From JBDNDK01 sp046719185 (GTDB lineage: Bacteria; Armatimonadota; UBA5829), in contig JBDNDK010000085.1 of assembly GCA_046719185.1 (NCBI GenBank), positions 1-9,844 of the forward strand: a stretch of 9,844 nucleotides of DNA, written 5' to 3'. Shown one piece after another: positions 1 to 5,674 of this stretch. The position numbers were made by a program, and so were the translations under genes. The notes below the pieces were generated by a model, which ran no database searches, was not told the origin of the DNA, and saw only the letters and a program-made list of their open reading frames with translations. Within the stretch, counting starts at the first letter, position 1, and each line of letters starts with the position of its first letter.

Positions 1-786
1 TGGCTGTTGATCATACCATGCTCTTTCCCCACCTTTAAAGTACCAACCATTGCATCCAATTGGATGCAGTTTACCATCAATTATACATATTTTAGTTAAG
101 AAATCTATAGATTCTTTTGCAATTCTCAGATATCTATCATCATTAAAAACCGTATATGCAAAAAACAATGATCTTGGTATCATTCCATTTGAATATGTTA
201 ATGCATTATCAAACCATTTCCATTCTGAATCTGCAAATGACTCATATTGCTCACATATATTATCAACAGCCCACTTAAAAAGTCTTCTGACCTCTTCGTT
301 GTCCTTATCAAATTTTAGATAATAATAACATCCCATACTCAAATAAGCTCTTGCCCTTATTGCCCAGACATTTGGAATCCATCTAACAGCACCATCAAAC
401 AGCTGTTTGGCAACTTTTTTTACATTCGGATGTATATCAGCCTGCAATGCAAATCCACAAGCCCAAAGAGTTCTTCCAAAACAATCTTCACTACTCTGAT
501 CATCAAGCCATACCTGATCAAATGACATAAAATTATGAAATTTTCCTTGATTATTTTGTGCATAATGCAAAAAGCTTAAATATCTGCTTACCAAACTCAG
601 TGTTTGTCTTGAACCTGTTCTTTCAAATTCCATTATAGCAGCTATTAATGCTCTTGCATTGTCATCTGTAGTATATCCTGTTCTTCTATTTGGAATAGAA
701 TAAATAGCATGCTGAATCACTCCTGTAGAATCTGTGAGTGTTTCTAAATGTTCAAAAACAATAGGTGGATAATTATTAGTATTCAT
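1..786 (-). CDS. Glycosyltransferase-associated (alpha/alpha)-toroid-like protein, C-terminus cut by window edge
   Basis: An open frame runs from ATG at 786 to the window edge with no stop (262 codons seen), so the C-terminus is missing. I recognise the family only as the domain that accompanies, or is fused to the C-terminus of, GT4 glycosyltransferases; its exact activity is unknown to me. Visible conserved blocks are GYTTDDNARAL (about 37-47), EDCFGRTLWACG (100-111), a Trp-rich WKWFDNALTYSNGMIPRSL (189-207) and YDQQP at the cut end. The helical, Trp/Asp-rich pattern resembles alpha/alpha-barrel carbohydrate enzymes (inference). It is the third gene of a leftward operon, 30 nt after the glycosyltransferase stop and in the same frame. 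Unlike most neighbours it has no Shine-Dalgarno before the ATG, so translation may depend on coupling to, or readthrough from, the gene upstream. It probably acts on the glycan made by that enzyme. Confidence 0.85.
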   Translation of the reverse strand, partial: MNTNNYPPIVFEHLETLTDSTGVIQHAIYSIPNRRTGYTTDDNARALIAAIMEFERTGSRQTLSLVSRYLSFLHYAQNNQGKFHNFMSFDQVWLDDQSSEDCFGRTLWACGFALQADIHPNVKKVAKQLFDGAVRWIPNVWAIRARAYLSMGCYYYLKFDKDNEEVRRLFKWAVDNICEQYESFADSEWKWFDNALTYSNGMIPRSLFFAYTVFNDDRYLRIAKESIDFLTKICIIDGKLHPIGCNGWYFKGGERAWYDQQP

Positions 787-793
787 AATAGGT

Positions 794-823
794 GTCTTAA
801 TTATATTCGAATATAATTAAGAC
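794..823. repeat. Perfect 30-bp palindrome at the glycosyltransferase stop codon
   Basis: The left half GTCTTAATTATATTC is followed directly by its exact reverse complement, giving 15 + 15 bases with no spacer and no mismatch. It covers the TAA stop of the glycosyltransferase (817-819) and ends 7 nt before the ATG of the next gene in the leftward operon. It could act as an RNA hairpin (processing, coupling or attenuation) or as a dimeric protein site. It has no T-tract typical of an intrinsic terminator. Confidence 0.9.
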
Positions 824-2115
824 TTTGAAGCCTCCTGTTTACTTTTCATACTTGCTTTGTAAAATGTATCAAAATAATCTAATCCTACATTAAACCATGC
901 AGCTCTTCTGCCATATTTATAAGCTTTTTGTTCCATTGATTCTTTTTTATCTTTATTACTCAGAATATCTATAACTGCATTTGCAATACTTTCTGATGAC
1001 TTAAATTCAACCAACTGTCCTCTGCCATCGGCTAATATTTCTTCAGCATACAAATATGGTGTACTAATAATAGCTTTGCCGCATCCAACTGCATATGCAA
1101 GTGTACCACTCACAATTTGGTCCTTGCTTAAATATGGAGTTATATATATATCTGTTGCACATAAGTATCTTACAAGTTCTGTTAGTGATAAAAATCTATT
1201 GTTAAATCTTACATGCTCATGAAGACCCAACCTGTCAATAGTTTCACTAAGCATATTTCTATATTTTTCACCTTCATATTTTCTCACACCCGGATGTGTT
1301 TCACCAAGTACCAAATACACAGTGTTTGGAAATTTTTCTAATATTTTTGGCATAGCTTCAATCACATACTCAAGACCTTTTCCGCTATTAATTAATCCAA
1401 ATGTAGATAATATATTGGTATCTCTTATTCCAAGAGCTGCCTTTACTCTTGATGCAGAGACTCTATGCACATTTGGTACTCCATGTGGAATAAGTACAAG
1501 TTTTTGTGGATCAATTCCATAAACATCAAGTAAAATATCCCTGCCTGTTTTAACCATTACAATTATTTTATCGCATTGCTTGCCAATTTCTTGCATGATT
1601 CTTTTCTGGTTTGGACTTGGAGAATGCAATATGGTATGTAAAGTAGCAACTTTAGGTTTCTTAATTGCTTCCATAAAATCAATTAAGTATTCTCCATCAG
1701 GACCACCATATATACCGTATTCATGCTGAATACTTACAACATCAATTGAAGAATCATTAATAAATCTAGCAGCCTCAATAAATGACTCTTTGTTTTCTTT
1801 TACGATTTTGAATTTTACAATTTTGTTATCATAAGGTTCAATTTCAAATTCGCCACCAATTGCTAAAACAACAGGTTTTGAAAAAGGAGTATATTTAGAC
1901 ACTGATGTCAACACATCTTTAGTAAATGTTGCTATTCCACATTCTGTTGGTGGATATGTGGAAACATATGCAATTTCTAGATGATTCATAGATTCCCTCA
2001 GTACTCTAAAAAGTTGGGAATCTGCATCTTTAAGTCCAGATAGCTCTTCTCTTAATTCATATTCATCAGGCACATTTATATTAAGCTTATCTTCCATCTC
2101 ATCCTTTGAAGACAT
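817..2115 (-). CDS. GT4-family (GT-B fold) glycosyltransferase
   Basis: This 432-aa protein transfers a sugar from a nucleotide-sugar donor to an unknown acceptor, most likely in the cytoplasm or at the inner membrane face. An N-terminal tail of about 45 charged residues precedes the GT-B N-domain, which opens with YVSTYPPTECGIATFTKDV (50-68). SIQHEYGIYGG (128-138) and TLHTILHSPSPNQ (158-170) follow. The C-domain has TFGLINSGKGLEYVIEA (238-254, donor-phosphate Lys region), YITPYLSKDQIVSGTLAY (324-341) and STPYLYAEEILADGRG (351-366), the donor-site loop with paired glutamates. No signal peptide or membrane span is seen. ATG at 2115 follows an AGAGGAAA ribosome site. The gene lies 31 nt after the STAS gene and 30 nt before the toroid-like gene, so it is probably cotranscribed with both. 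In my recollection, relatives are often one long chain including the downstream domain. Sugar specificity cannot be read from sequence. Confidence 0.92.
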   Translation of the reverse strand: MSSKDEMEDKLNINVPDEYELREELSGLKDADSQLFRVLRESMNHLEIAYVSTYPPTECGIATFTKDVLTSVSKYTPFSKPVVLAIGGEFEIEPYDNKIVKFKIVKENKESFIEAARFINDSSIDVVSIQHEYGIYGGPDGEYLIDFMEAIKKPKVATLHTILHSPSPNQKRIMQEIGKQCDKIIVMVKTGRDILLDVYGIDPQKLVLIPHGVPNVHRVSASRVKAALGIRDTNILSTFGLINSGKGLEYVIEAMPKILEKFPNTVYLVLGETHPGVRKYEGEKYRNMLSETIDRLGLHEHVRFNNRFLSLTELVRYLCATDIYITPYLSKDQIVSGTLAYAVGCGKAIISTPYLYAEEILADGRGQLVEFKSSESIANAVIDILSNKDKKESMEQKAYKYGRRAAWFNVGLDYFDTFYKASMKSKQEASKS

Positions 2116-2146
2116 ATTATAATTTCCTCTCTAAATTAAAAAAAAA

Positions 2147-2515
2147 TTATACAGTTGGCCTATGTGTTTCTTCTGCAGCACTCTTAGCAGATACTTCATC
2201 ATTAAATATTGGGAATACTCTTTCAAGTCCTGTTATTTCAAAAACTTTTTTTATTTGAGGTTTGCTGCAAACTACAACAATTTTGCCGTTGTGCTCACTG
2301 GCTCTTTTTAAGCCACCAACAAGTGCACCTAGTCCTGCACTGTCTATGTATTCAACATTTTCCATATTTACAATTAAATGTGAGCTACCGCTTTCAATTT
2401 GCTCAATCATCACTTCTTTGAACTTCGATGATGTATATGCATCTACTTCACCAGCAAGTTCAATAATGGCAATTTTATCATCCTTTCTTACATCAATCAT
2501 CAAATCATTGTCCAT
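2147..2515 (-). CDS. STAS-domain anti-sigma factor antagonist (SpoIIAA/RsbV type)
   Basis: This 122-aa single-domain STAS protein belongs to the partner-switching family: the unphosphorylated form binds an anti-sigma factor/serine kinase, and phosphorylation on a conserved serine releases it. The signature is VEYIDSAGLGALVGGLKRA (54-72), with Ser59 as the expected phospho-acceptor. It is preceded by the strand IIELAGEVDAYTSSKFKEVM (17-36) and followed by GKIVVVCSKPQIKKVFEITG (77-96), typical for the fold. A strong AGAGGAGA ribosome site precedes ATG 2515. No RsbW-like kinase, PP2C phosphatase or sigma factor is visible in the window, so partners must be elsewhere. It is first in a leftward operon with a glycosyltransferase, which suggests control of exopolysaccharide or a surface glycan (inference from context only). 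Confidence 0.93.
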   Translation of the reverse strand: MDNDLMIDVRKDDKIAIIELAGEVDAYTSSKFKEVMIEQIESGSSHLIVNMENVEYIDSAGLGALVGGLKRASEHNGKIVVVCSKPQIKKVFEITGLERVFPIFNDEVSAKSAAEETHRPTV

Positions 2516-2576
2516 AACAAATTCTCCTCTTTATTCTATTTATATTTTATATTGAAATTGTTTTCCCTTCTTTTTT

Positions 2577-2604
2577 GATATATTTTACATTTTACAAAAG
2601 TCAA
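2577..2604 (-). promoter_or_regulatory. Candidate sigma70 promoter for the STAS-glycosyltransferase operon
   Basis: Read on the minus strand: TTGACT (2599-2604), 16-nt spacer, TATATC (2577-2582). It lies about 60 nt upstream of the STAS start. The DNA is very AT-rich, so chance matches are likely. Confidence 0.35.
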
Positions 2605-2693
2605 AATTATATATATTATGAATTGTTACATTCTGCATTTTAGTCTAATTTCCCTTCATATACATAGAAATTTTTACAGATTAAATTATATCT

Positions 2694-2738
2694 TCCAATT
2701 ATAATATAAATTCAAACAATATTATATTTATAATTGGA
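2694..2738 (+). repeat. Inverted repeat in the mtnP leader
   Basis: TCCAATTATA (2694-2703) is the exact reverse complement of TATAATTGGA (2729-2738). The 25-nt loop between them can pair further, imperfectly. A near-consensus TATAAT (2700-2705) lies in the left arm. The right arm contains the GGA of a ribosome site for a possible leader peptide starting at 2745. It may be a leader hairpin if transcription starts upstream (a weak TTGTTA-17-TAATTT lies at 2623-2651), or an operator over the -10 if TATAAT is the promoter. Confidence 0.45.
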
Positions 2739-2744
2739 GCATTT

Positions 2745-2810
2745 ATGAAGGATTTTGTTTGTTATTTGTTGCATTTCTCCTATATGGAGGGTACAAATTA
2801 TGTCATCTAA
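2745..2810 (+). other. Possible 21-codon leader peptide overlapping the mtnP start
   Basis: ATG at 2745 sits 6 nt after GGAG (2735-2738) and reads MKDFVCYLLHFSYMEGTNYVI to TAA at 2808-2810, overlapping the first 11 nt of mtnP in another frame. Ribosomes finishing here would be placed next to the mtnP start, so translational coupling is possible. It is short and unsupported by homology and could be chance. Confidence 0.25.
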
Positions 2811-3585
2811 AATTGCTATTATTGGAGGAACAGGCATTGATGAAATGCCAGAGTTCGCTCCCAATTCTTATAAATGTGTTGATTCTAAATATGGCTCAGT
2901 ACATCTGGCTGAGATTAATATATCTGATAAAGAAATTATAATTTTGCCTAGACATGGAATCAATCACAATATTTTACCCAATCAAATAAATTATCGGTCA
3001 CAAATCGCAGTTTTGAAGAGTCTGAATGTAGAAATTATATTTGGAATTTGTGCTGTTGGTGCACTAAAACCTAATATCAAAACAGGTGATTTCTTAATTT
3101 TGAGAGATTTCATTGATTTTACTCATTCAAGAAAAAATACTTTTTTTGATAATCAAGATGACAAAATTGTTCACACGGATTTTTCATTTCCATATTGTCC
3201 TTTATGCAGCGATATTTTAGTTAGAAGCTGTGAAAAATACAATGCGGATTTTTTGGATAATATTACTTATGTTGGTGTAAATGGTCCTAGATATGAAACT
3301 CCTGCAGAAGTTAAAATGTTTGCGATGCTTGGTGGAGATGTTGTAGGAATGACAAATATTCCGGAAGCTATATTAGCAAAAGAAGCCGGTATTTGTTATG
3401 CAGCACTAGCAATTTCAACAAATCCAGCAACTGGAATATCTAAAATTCAACTTGATCATAATGAAGTTAGAGAAATAATGATGCAAAAAGAAAAACTACT
3501 TATGAATGTTTTATCAGAAGCAGTTTCCTTGGCTCATAATATCAATGATTGTCAATGCAGAAAAAATTGGAATATTCAGATATAA
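2800..3585 (+). CDS. mtnP: Methylthioadenosine/nucleoside phosphorylase family (MTAP scaffold, 6-oxopurine-type base site)
   Basis: This 261-aa cytosolic enzyme of the PNP/MTAP family cleaves a purine nucleoside with phosphate to free base and (methylthio)ribose-1-phosphate. Family marks are IIGGTG (7-12, phosphate loop), LPRHGINHNILPNQINYR (49-66, typical of the MTAP branch), GPRYETPAE (162-170) and GMTNIPEAILAKEAG (183-197). Where MTAPs that bind 6-aminopurines carry the ATDYD motif, this protein has STNPATG (206-212), so Asn208 replaces Asp. YET (165-167) aligns with the FET of purine nucleoside phosphorylases. That pairing (Glu166 + Asn208) predicts methylthioinosine, inosine or guanosine as substrate rather than methylthioadenosine (inference). 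CQC near the C-terminus (251-253) is also notable. I chose ATG 2800, 8 nt after GGAGGG (2786-2791); an in-frame ATG at 2755 would add 15 unrelated residues. No mtnA or other methionine-salvage gene is adjacent. The symbol is a family label. Confidence 0.9.
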   Translation: MSSKIAIIGGTGIDEMPEFAPNSYKCVDSKYGSVHLAEINISDKEIIILPRHGINHNILPNQINYRSQIAVLKSLNVEIIFGICAVGALKPNIKTGDFLILRDFIDFTHSRKNTFFDNQDDKIVHTDFSFPYCPLCSDILVRSCEKYNADFLDNITYVGVNGPRYETPAEVKMFAMLGGDVVGMTNIPEAILAKEAGICYAALAISTNPATGISKIQLDHNEVREIMMQKEKLLMNVLSEAVSLAHNINDCQCRKNWNIQI

Positions 3586-3588
3586 TTA

Positions 3589-3753
3589 TTAGCAGTATCT
3601 ATCATTATCAATTGCATAATTTAATTGTCTTGTATATGAGCTCCATAATCTAATTATGTGAGGTGCAATATCATTTAATGATCTATATTGTTTAACATTC
3701 AGCTTTATTGTATTTAATGTTTTGTTTTTATTAAGTGAAATTTTTCTATTCAT
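3589..3753 (-). CDS. Possible small basic protein, 54 aa, unrecognised
   Basis: A minus-strand frame starts at ATG 3753 and ends in TAA at 3589, 3 nt from the mtnP stop and convergent with it. The product has a Lys/Asn-rich start (MNRKISLNKNK) and a more protein-like second half with DIAPHIIRLWSSYTRQLNY (28-46). I do not recognise it. Supporting it are its length in DNA where stop codons are frequent, and a consensus TATAAT on the same strand at 3791-3796, about 38 nt before the ATG. Against it are a weak ribosome site (GGATG) and the lack of a recognised homologue. It occupies most of the otherwise empty 261-nt gap between mtnP and folP. Confidence 0.4.
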   Translation of the reverse strand: MNRKISLNKNKTLNTIKLNVKQYRSLNDIAPHIIRLWSSYTRQLNYAIDNDRYC

Positions 3754-3769
3754 ATTCTACATCCATAAT

Positions 3770-3798
3770 GTGACAATTGGTTATAATGATATTATACA
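3770..3798 (+). promoter_or_regulatory. Candidate promoter for folP, overlapping a minus-strand TATAAT
   Basis: GTGACA (3770-3775), 17-nt spacer, TATACA (3793-3798) on the plus strand would start transcription about 40 nt before folP. The same bases 3791-3796 read TATAAT on the minus strand, a possible -10 for the small gene at 3589-3753. The two may be overlapping divergent promoters. Confidence 0.35.
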
Positions 3799-3846
3799 TC
3801 TTGCAATTAGTGTGCCATAATTTGGAATAAATAAATATTTTAAAAA

Positions 3847-5022
3847 ATGAAAAATTACTATACAAGAATACTTTCAATAAATAATATTTCTGATATAACA
3901 GATGACCTATCAATTGAGATACCACAGCAATACATATCGATTAATTCAACCCCAATAAAAATAAATAATCTTGATTCTTTTGAAATTCAAGTATTGTATG
4001 ACATTTATTCCGCAAATAATGCTGATGTTTTTCTATCAATAAATCAAAGAGATATCATAATAAATGCATCTCTAAGTCATCATAAATCAGCAATTATATT
4101 ATTATCAAATAGATGTCCTGAGTTGTCTAAATCAATTGATGATGCAATAAAAAAGTATTATCAAACCCCAATCCTTGATGTCCCCCACTCTAAAAAGCTT
4201 CTAAATTTAGCAGAAAATATGAAAGAAAGAACAATAATAATGGGAATTTTAAATGTTACTCCAGATTCCTTTTCTGATGGTGGACAATATATTGATGCAG
4301 ACATTGCTGTAAAAAAAGCAATAAAAATGGCTGAAGATGGTGCTGATATAATTGATATTGGTGGTGAATCTACAAGACCTGGATCAGATTTTATATCTAC
4401 AGATGAAGAAATTAGTCGTGTTGTTCCTGTAATAAAAGCATTACAAAACAAGTTAGATATTCCAATAAGCATTGATACTTGGAAAAGCAAAGTTGCTAAT
4501 GAAGCAATAAATTATGGTGCAGAGATTATAAATGATATTAGTGCTGGTAGATTTGATTCAAAAATTTTGGATGTTGCAGCACAATCGAAATTGCCATATA
4601 TAATTATGCATACAAAATCACAACCCAAAACAATGCAAAATAACCCTACATATGAAAATTTAATTGATGAGGTTTATCAATTTTTATACGATAGATTATT
4701 AGTTTGCCAATCTGTAGGAATAAATAATAAATCAATAATAATTGATCCTGGATTTGGATTTGGAAAAACTGTTAAACATAATCTTTTACTTTTAAAGAGA
4801 TTAACGGAATTCAAATCTCTGGGAAGACCAATTCTTATGGGAGTTTCAAAAAAATCAACTATTGGCAAAGTTTTAGGAGATTTGCCTATTGAAGAAAGAC
4901 AAGAGGGTACAGCAGGTGCAGTTGCAGTTTCAATATTGAATGGAACAAACATAGTTAGAGTGCATGATGTCTTAGAAATGAAAAGGGTATCTATTATGGT
5001 AGATGCCGTTTTAAATATATGA
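3847..5022 (+). CDS. folP: Dihydropteroate synthase with N-terminal extra domain
   Basis: This enzyme condenses 4-aminobenzoate with 6-hydroxymethyl-dihydropterin diphosphate to dihydropteroate in folate synthesis and is the target of sulfonamides. The 391-aa chain is about 110-120 residues longer than the usual 270-290. The catalytic TIM barrel begins near 128 with TIIMGILNVTPDSFSDGG (129-146). It continues with DIIDIGGESTRPGS (167-180), SIDTWKS (208-214, Asp210), INDIS (228-232, Asn229), IIIDPGFGFGKT (297-308, Asp300), MGVSKKS (331-337, Lys336) and RVHDV (371-375), so the pterin and pyrophosphate sites look complete. The usual SRKS is SKKS here. Residues 1-120 form a separate alpha/beta segment. 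I recall similar extensions in Geobacter-like DHPS, of unknown role. A stop lies two codons upstream and there is no good Shine-Dalgarno, so ATG 3847 is the longest possible start. The Cys-rich gene downstream may be cotranscribed. Confidence 0.95.
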   Translation: MKNYYTRILSINNISDITDDLSIEIPQQYISINSTPIKINNLDSFEIQVLYDIYSANNADVFLSINQRDIIINASLSHHKSAIILLSNRCPELSKSIDDAIKKYYQTPILDVPHSKKLLNLAENMKERTIIMGILNVTPDSFSDGGQYIDADIAVKKAIKMAEDGADIIDIGGESTRPGSDFISTDEEISRVVPVIKALQNKLDIPISIDTWKSKVANEAINYGAEIINDISAGRFDSKILDVAAQSKLPYIIMHTKSQPKTMQNNPTYENLIDEVYQFLYDRLLVCQSVGINNKSIIIDPGFGFGKTVKHNLLLLKRLTEFKSLGRPILMGVSKKSTIGKVLGDLPIEERQEGTAGAVAVSILNGTNIVRVHDVLEMKRVSIMVDAVLNI

Positions 5023-5092
5023 AATTCTTGATCAAAGTACCTATTAAGATATGTTCCTTTTATACCAATAATTTATTTGGAGGAATTACACT

Positions 5093-5266
5093 ATGTGGAT
5101 TGGAATTGCTTTGATCTGGGTTTTAGCTAGCGTTGGTTTATATTCATGGCTTATAAGGACATCTAAAGATGCTCCTAATAGTGCTTGTGTTGAATGCAAA
5201 TCTACAAATTGCACAGACTGTCCATACCTTCAAAATGAATATGAAGAAATAAGAAGAGCAGCATAA
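5093..5266 (+). CDS. Small cysteine-rich single-span membrane protein, 57 aa
   Basis: ATG 5093 follows a strong GGAGG (5079-5083) and the frame runs to TAA at 5264-5266. Residues 2-21 (WIGIALIWVLASVGLYSWLI) form one hydrophobic helix. After it come Arg and Lys, then CVECKSTNCTDC (32-43), a CxxC-x4-CxxC cluster able to bind a metal or form disulfides, and a charged tail (EYEEIRRAA). By positive-inside logic the RTSK after the helix suggests a cytoplasmic Cys tail. The layout resembles the short Cys-rich membrane proteins annotated next to feoB, but no feoB is near, so I give no function. It lies 70 nt after folP with no terminator between, and a weak TTGATC-16-TATGTT (5028-5055) could give it its own promoter. 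A terminator overlaps its last codons. It is too short for most gene callers, but the ribosome site and Cys pattern are convincing. Confidence 0.8.
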   Translation: MWIGIALIWVLASVGLYSWLIRTSKDAPNSACVECKSTNCTDCPYLQNEYEEIRRAA

Positions 5267-5287
5267 ATTTTGTACTGCTCTTTTTTT
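5255..5287 (+). terminator. Intrinsic terminator after the Cys-rich membrane protein gene
   Basis: AGAGCAG (5255-5261) pairs exactly with CTGCTCT (5275-5281) across a 13-nt loop, followed by an unbroken run of T to 5287. The stem starts inside the last codons of the gene. It ends the folP transcript and may partly serve secG transcripts from the other strand, though the T-tract on that side is interrupted. Confidence 0.85.
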
Positions 5288-5307
5288 ATATAATTAAATC
5301 TTATTTT

Positions 5308-5535
5308 TTAATTTACAAAATATGCAACAATGAAACTAGTAACAAGGAAAAATATTGCAGCCCATTTTGTAATTTCACCAAGTTTTTCATCAAGTCCGGG
5401 TTTCCCTTGGAATGCAGATTCTGCTTTACCACCTATAGTTCCTGTTAAACCTTCACTCTTTGTTGCCTGAGACATAACAATTCCAACAAGTGCCAATGCA
5501 CTAATTAGCTGCAAAATATGGAAAAAAGCCGACAT
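5308..5535 (-). CDS. secG: Preprotein translocase subunit SecG
   Basis: This is the small third subunit of the SecYEG channel in the inner membrane; it assists SecA-driven export. The 75-aa chain shows the two-helix hairpin: helix 1 at about 3-22 (AFFHILQLISALALVGIVMS) and helix 2 at about 57-73 (TKWAAIFFLVTSFIVAY). The conserved loop between them includes MSQATKSEGLTGTIGG (21-36) and a Lys/Glu-rich segment. The length is typical of short SecG proteins. ATG 5535 follows GGAAGGG with a 9-nt spacer. It has its own promoter in the gap behind the groEL terminator, and the window shows no tpiA or tRNA-Leu neighbour, which often sit beside secG. Confidence 0.95.
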   Translation of the reverse strand: MSAFFHILQLISALALVGIVMSQATKSEGLTGTIGGKAESAFQGKPGLDEKLGEITKWAAIFFLVTSFIVAYFVN

Positions 5536-5578
5536 TTATATTTACCCTTCCAAATTAAACATAATGATTACAATATAT

Positions 5579-5607
5579 ATATTAACAATTAGGCAATTAT
5601 AAGTCAA
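5579..5607 (-). promoter_or_regulatory. Sigma70-type promoter for secG
   Basis: On the minus strand: TTGACT (5602-5607), 17-nt spacer, TAATAT (5579-5584), giving a leader of roughly 35-40 nt before the secG ATG. It sits just downstream of the groEL terminator. Confidence 0.6.
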
Positions 5608-5649
5608 TAATAATGAAAATAAACCCAGTATTTATAAATCTACTGGGTT
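5608..5649 (-). terminator. Intrinsic terminator of the groESL operon
   Basis: AACCCAGTA (5622-5630) and TACTGGGTT (5641-5649) form a perfect 9-bp stem with a 10-nt loop, 25 nt past the groEL stop. Read on the minus strand the stem is followed by the T-rich tract TTTATTTTCATTA. Confidence 0.85.
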
Positions 5650-5674
5650 CATATAGATTAATAATTTTTTTAAT

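Noticed and set aside
50..322. 90-codon plus-strand open frame at the left end
   Set aside because: It is antisense to the continuous toroid-like gene, whose conserved motifs are on the minus strand.
2755..2799. Upstream ATG as the mtnP start (15 extra residues)
   Set aside because: ATG 2800 has GGAGGG at 8 nt and begins directly at the family's first strand; the added residues match nothing in the family.
2639..2799. SAM or other known riboswitch before mtnP
   Set aside because: The region is nearly all A/T with one simple hairpin; I see no conserved core or kink-turn pattern of a known class.
3586..3650. Intrinsic terminator after mtnP
   Set aside because: Only a 5-bp A/T-rich stem (CAATT/AATTG) without a T-tract is present, too weak to call.
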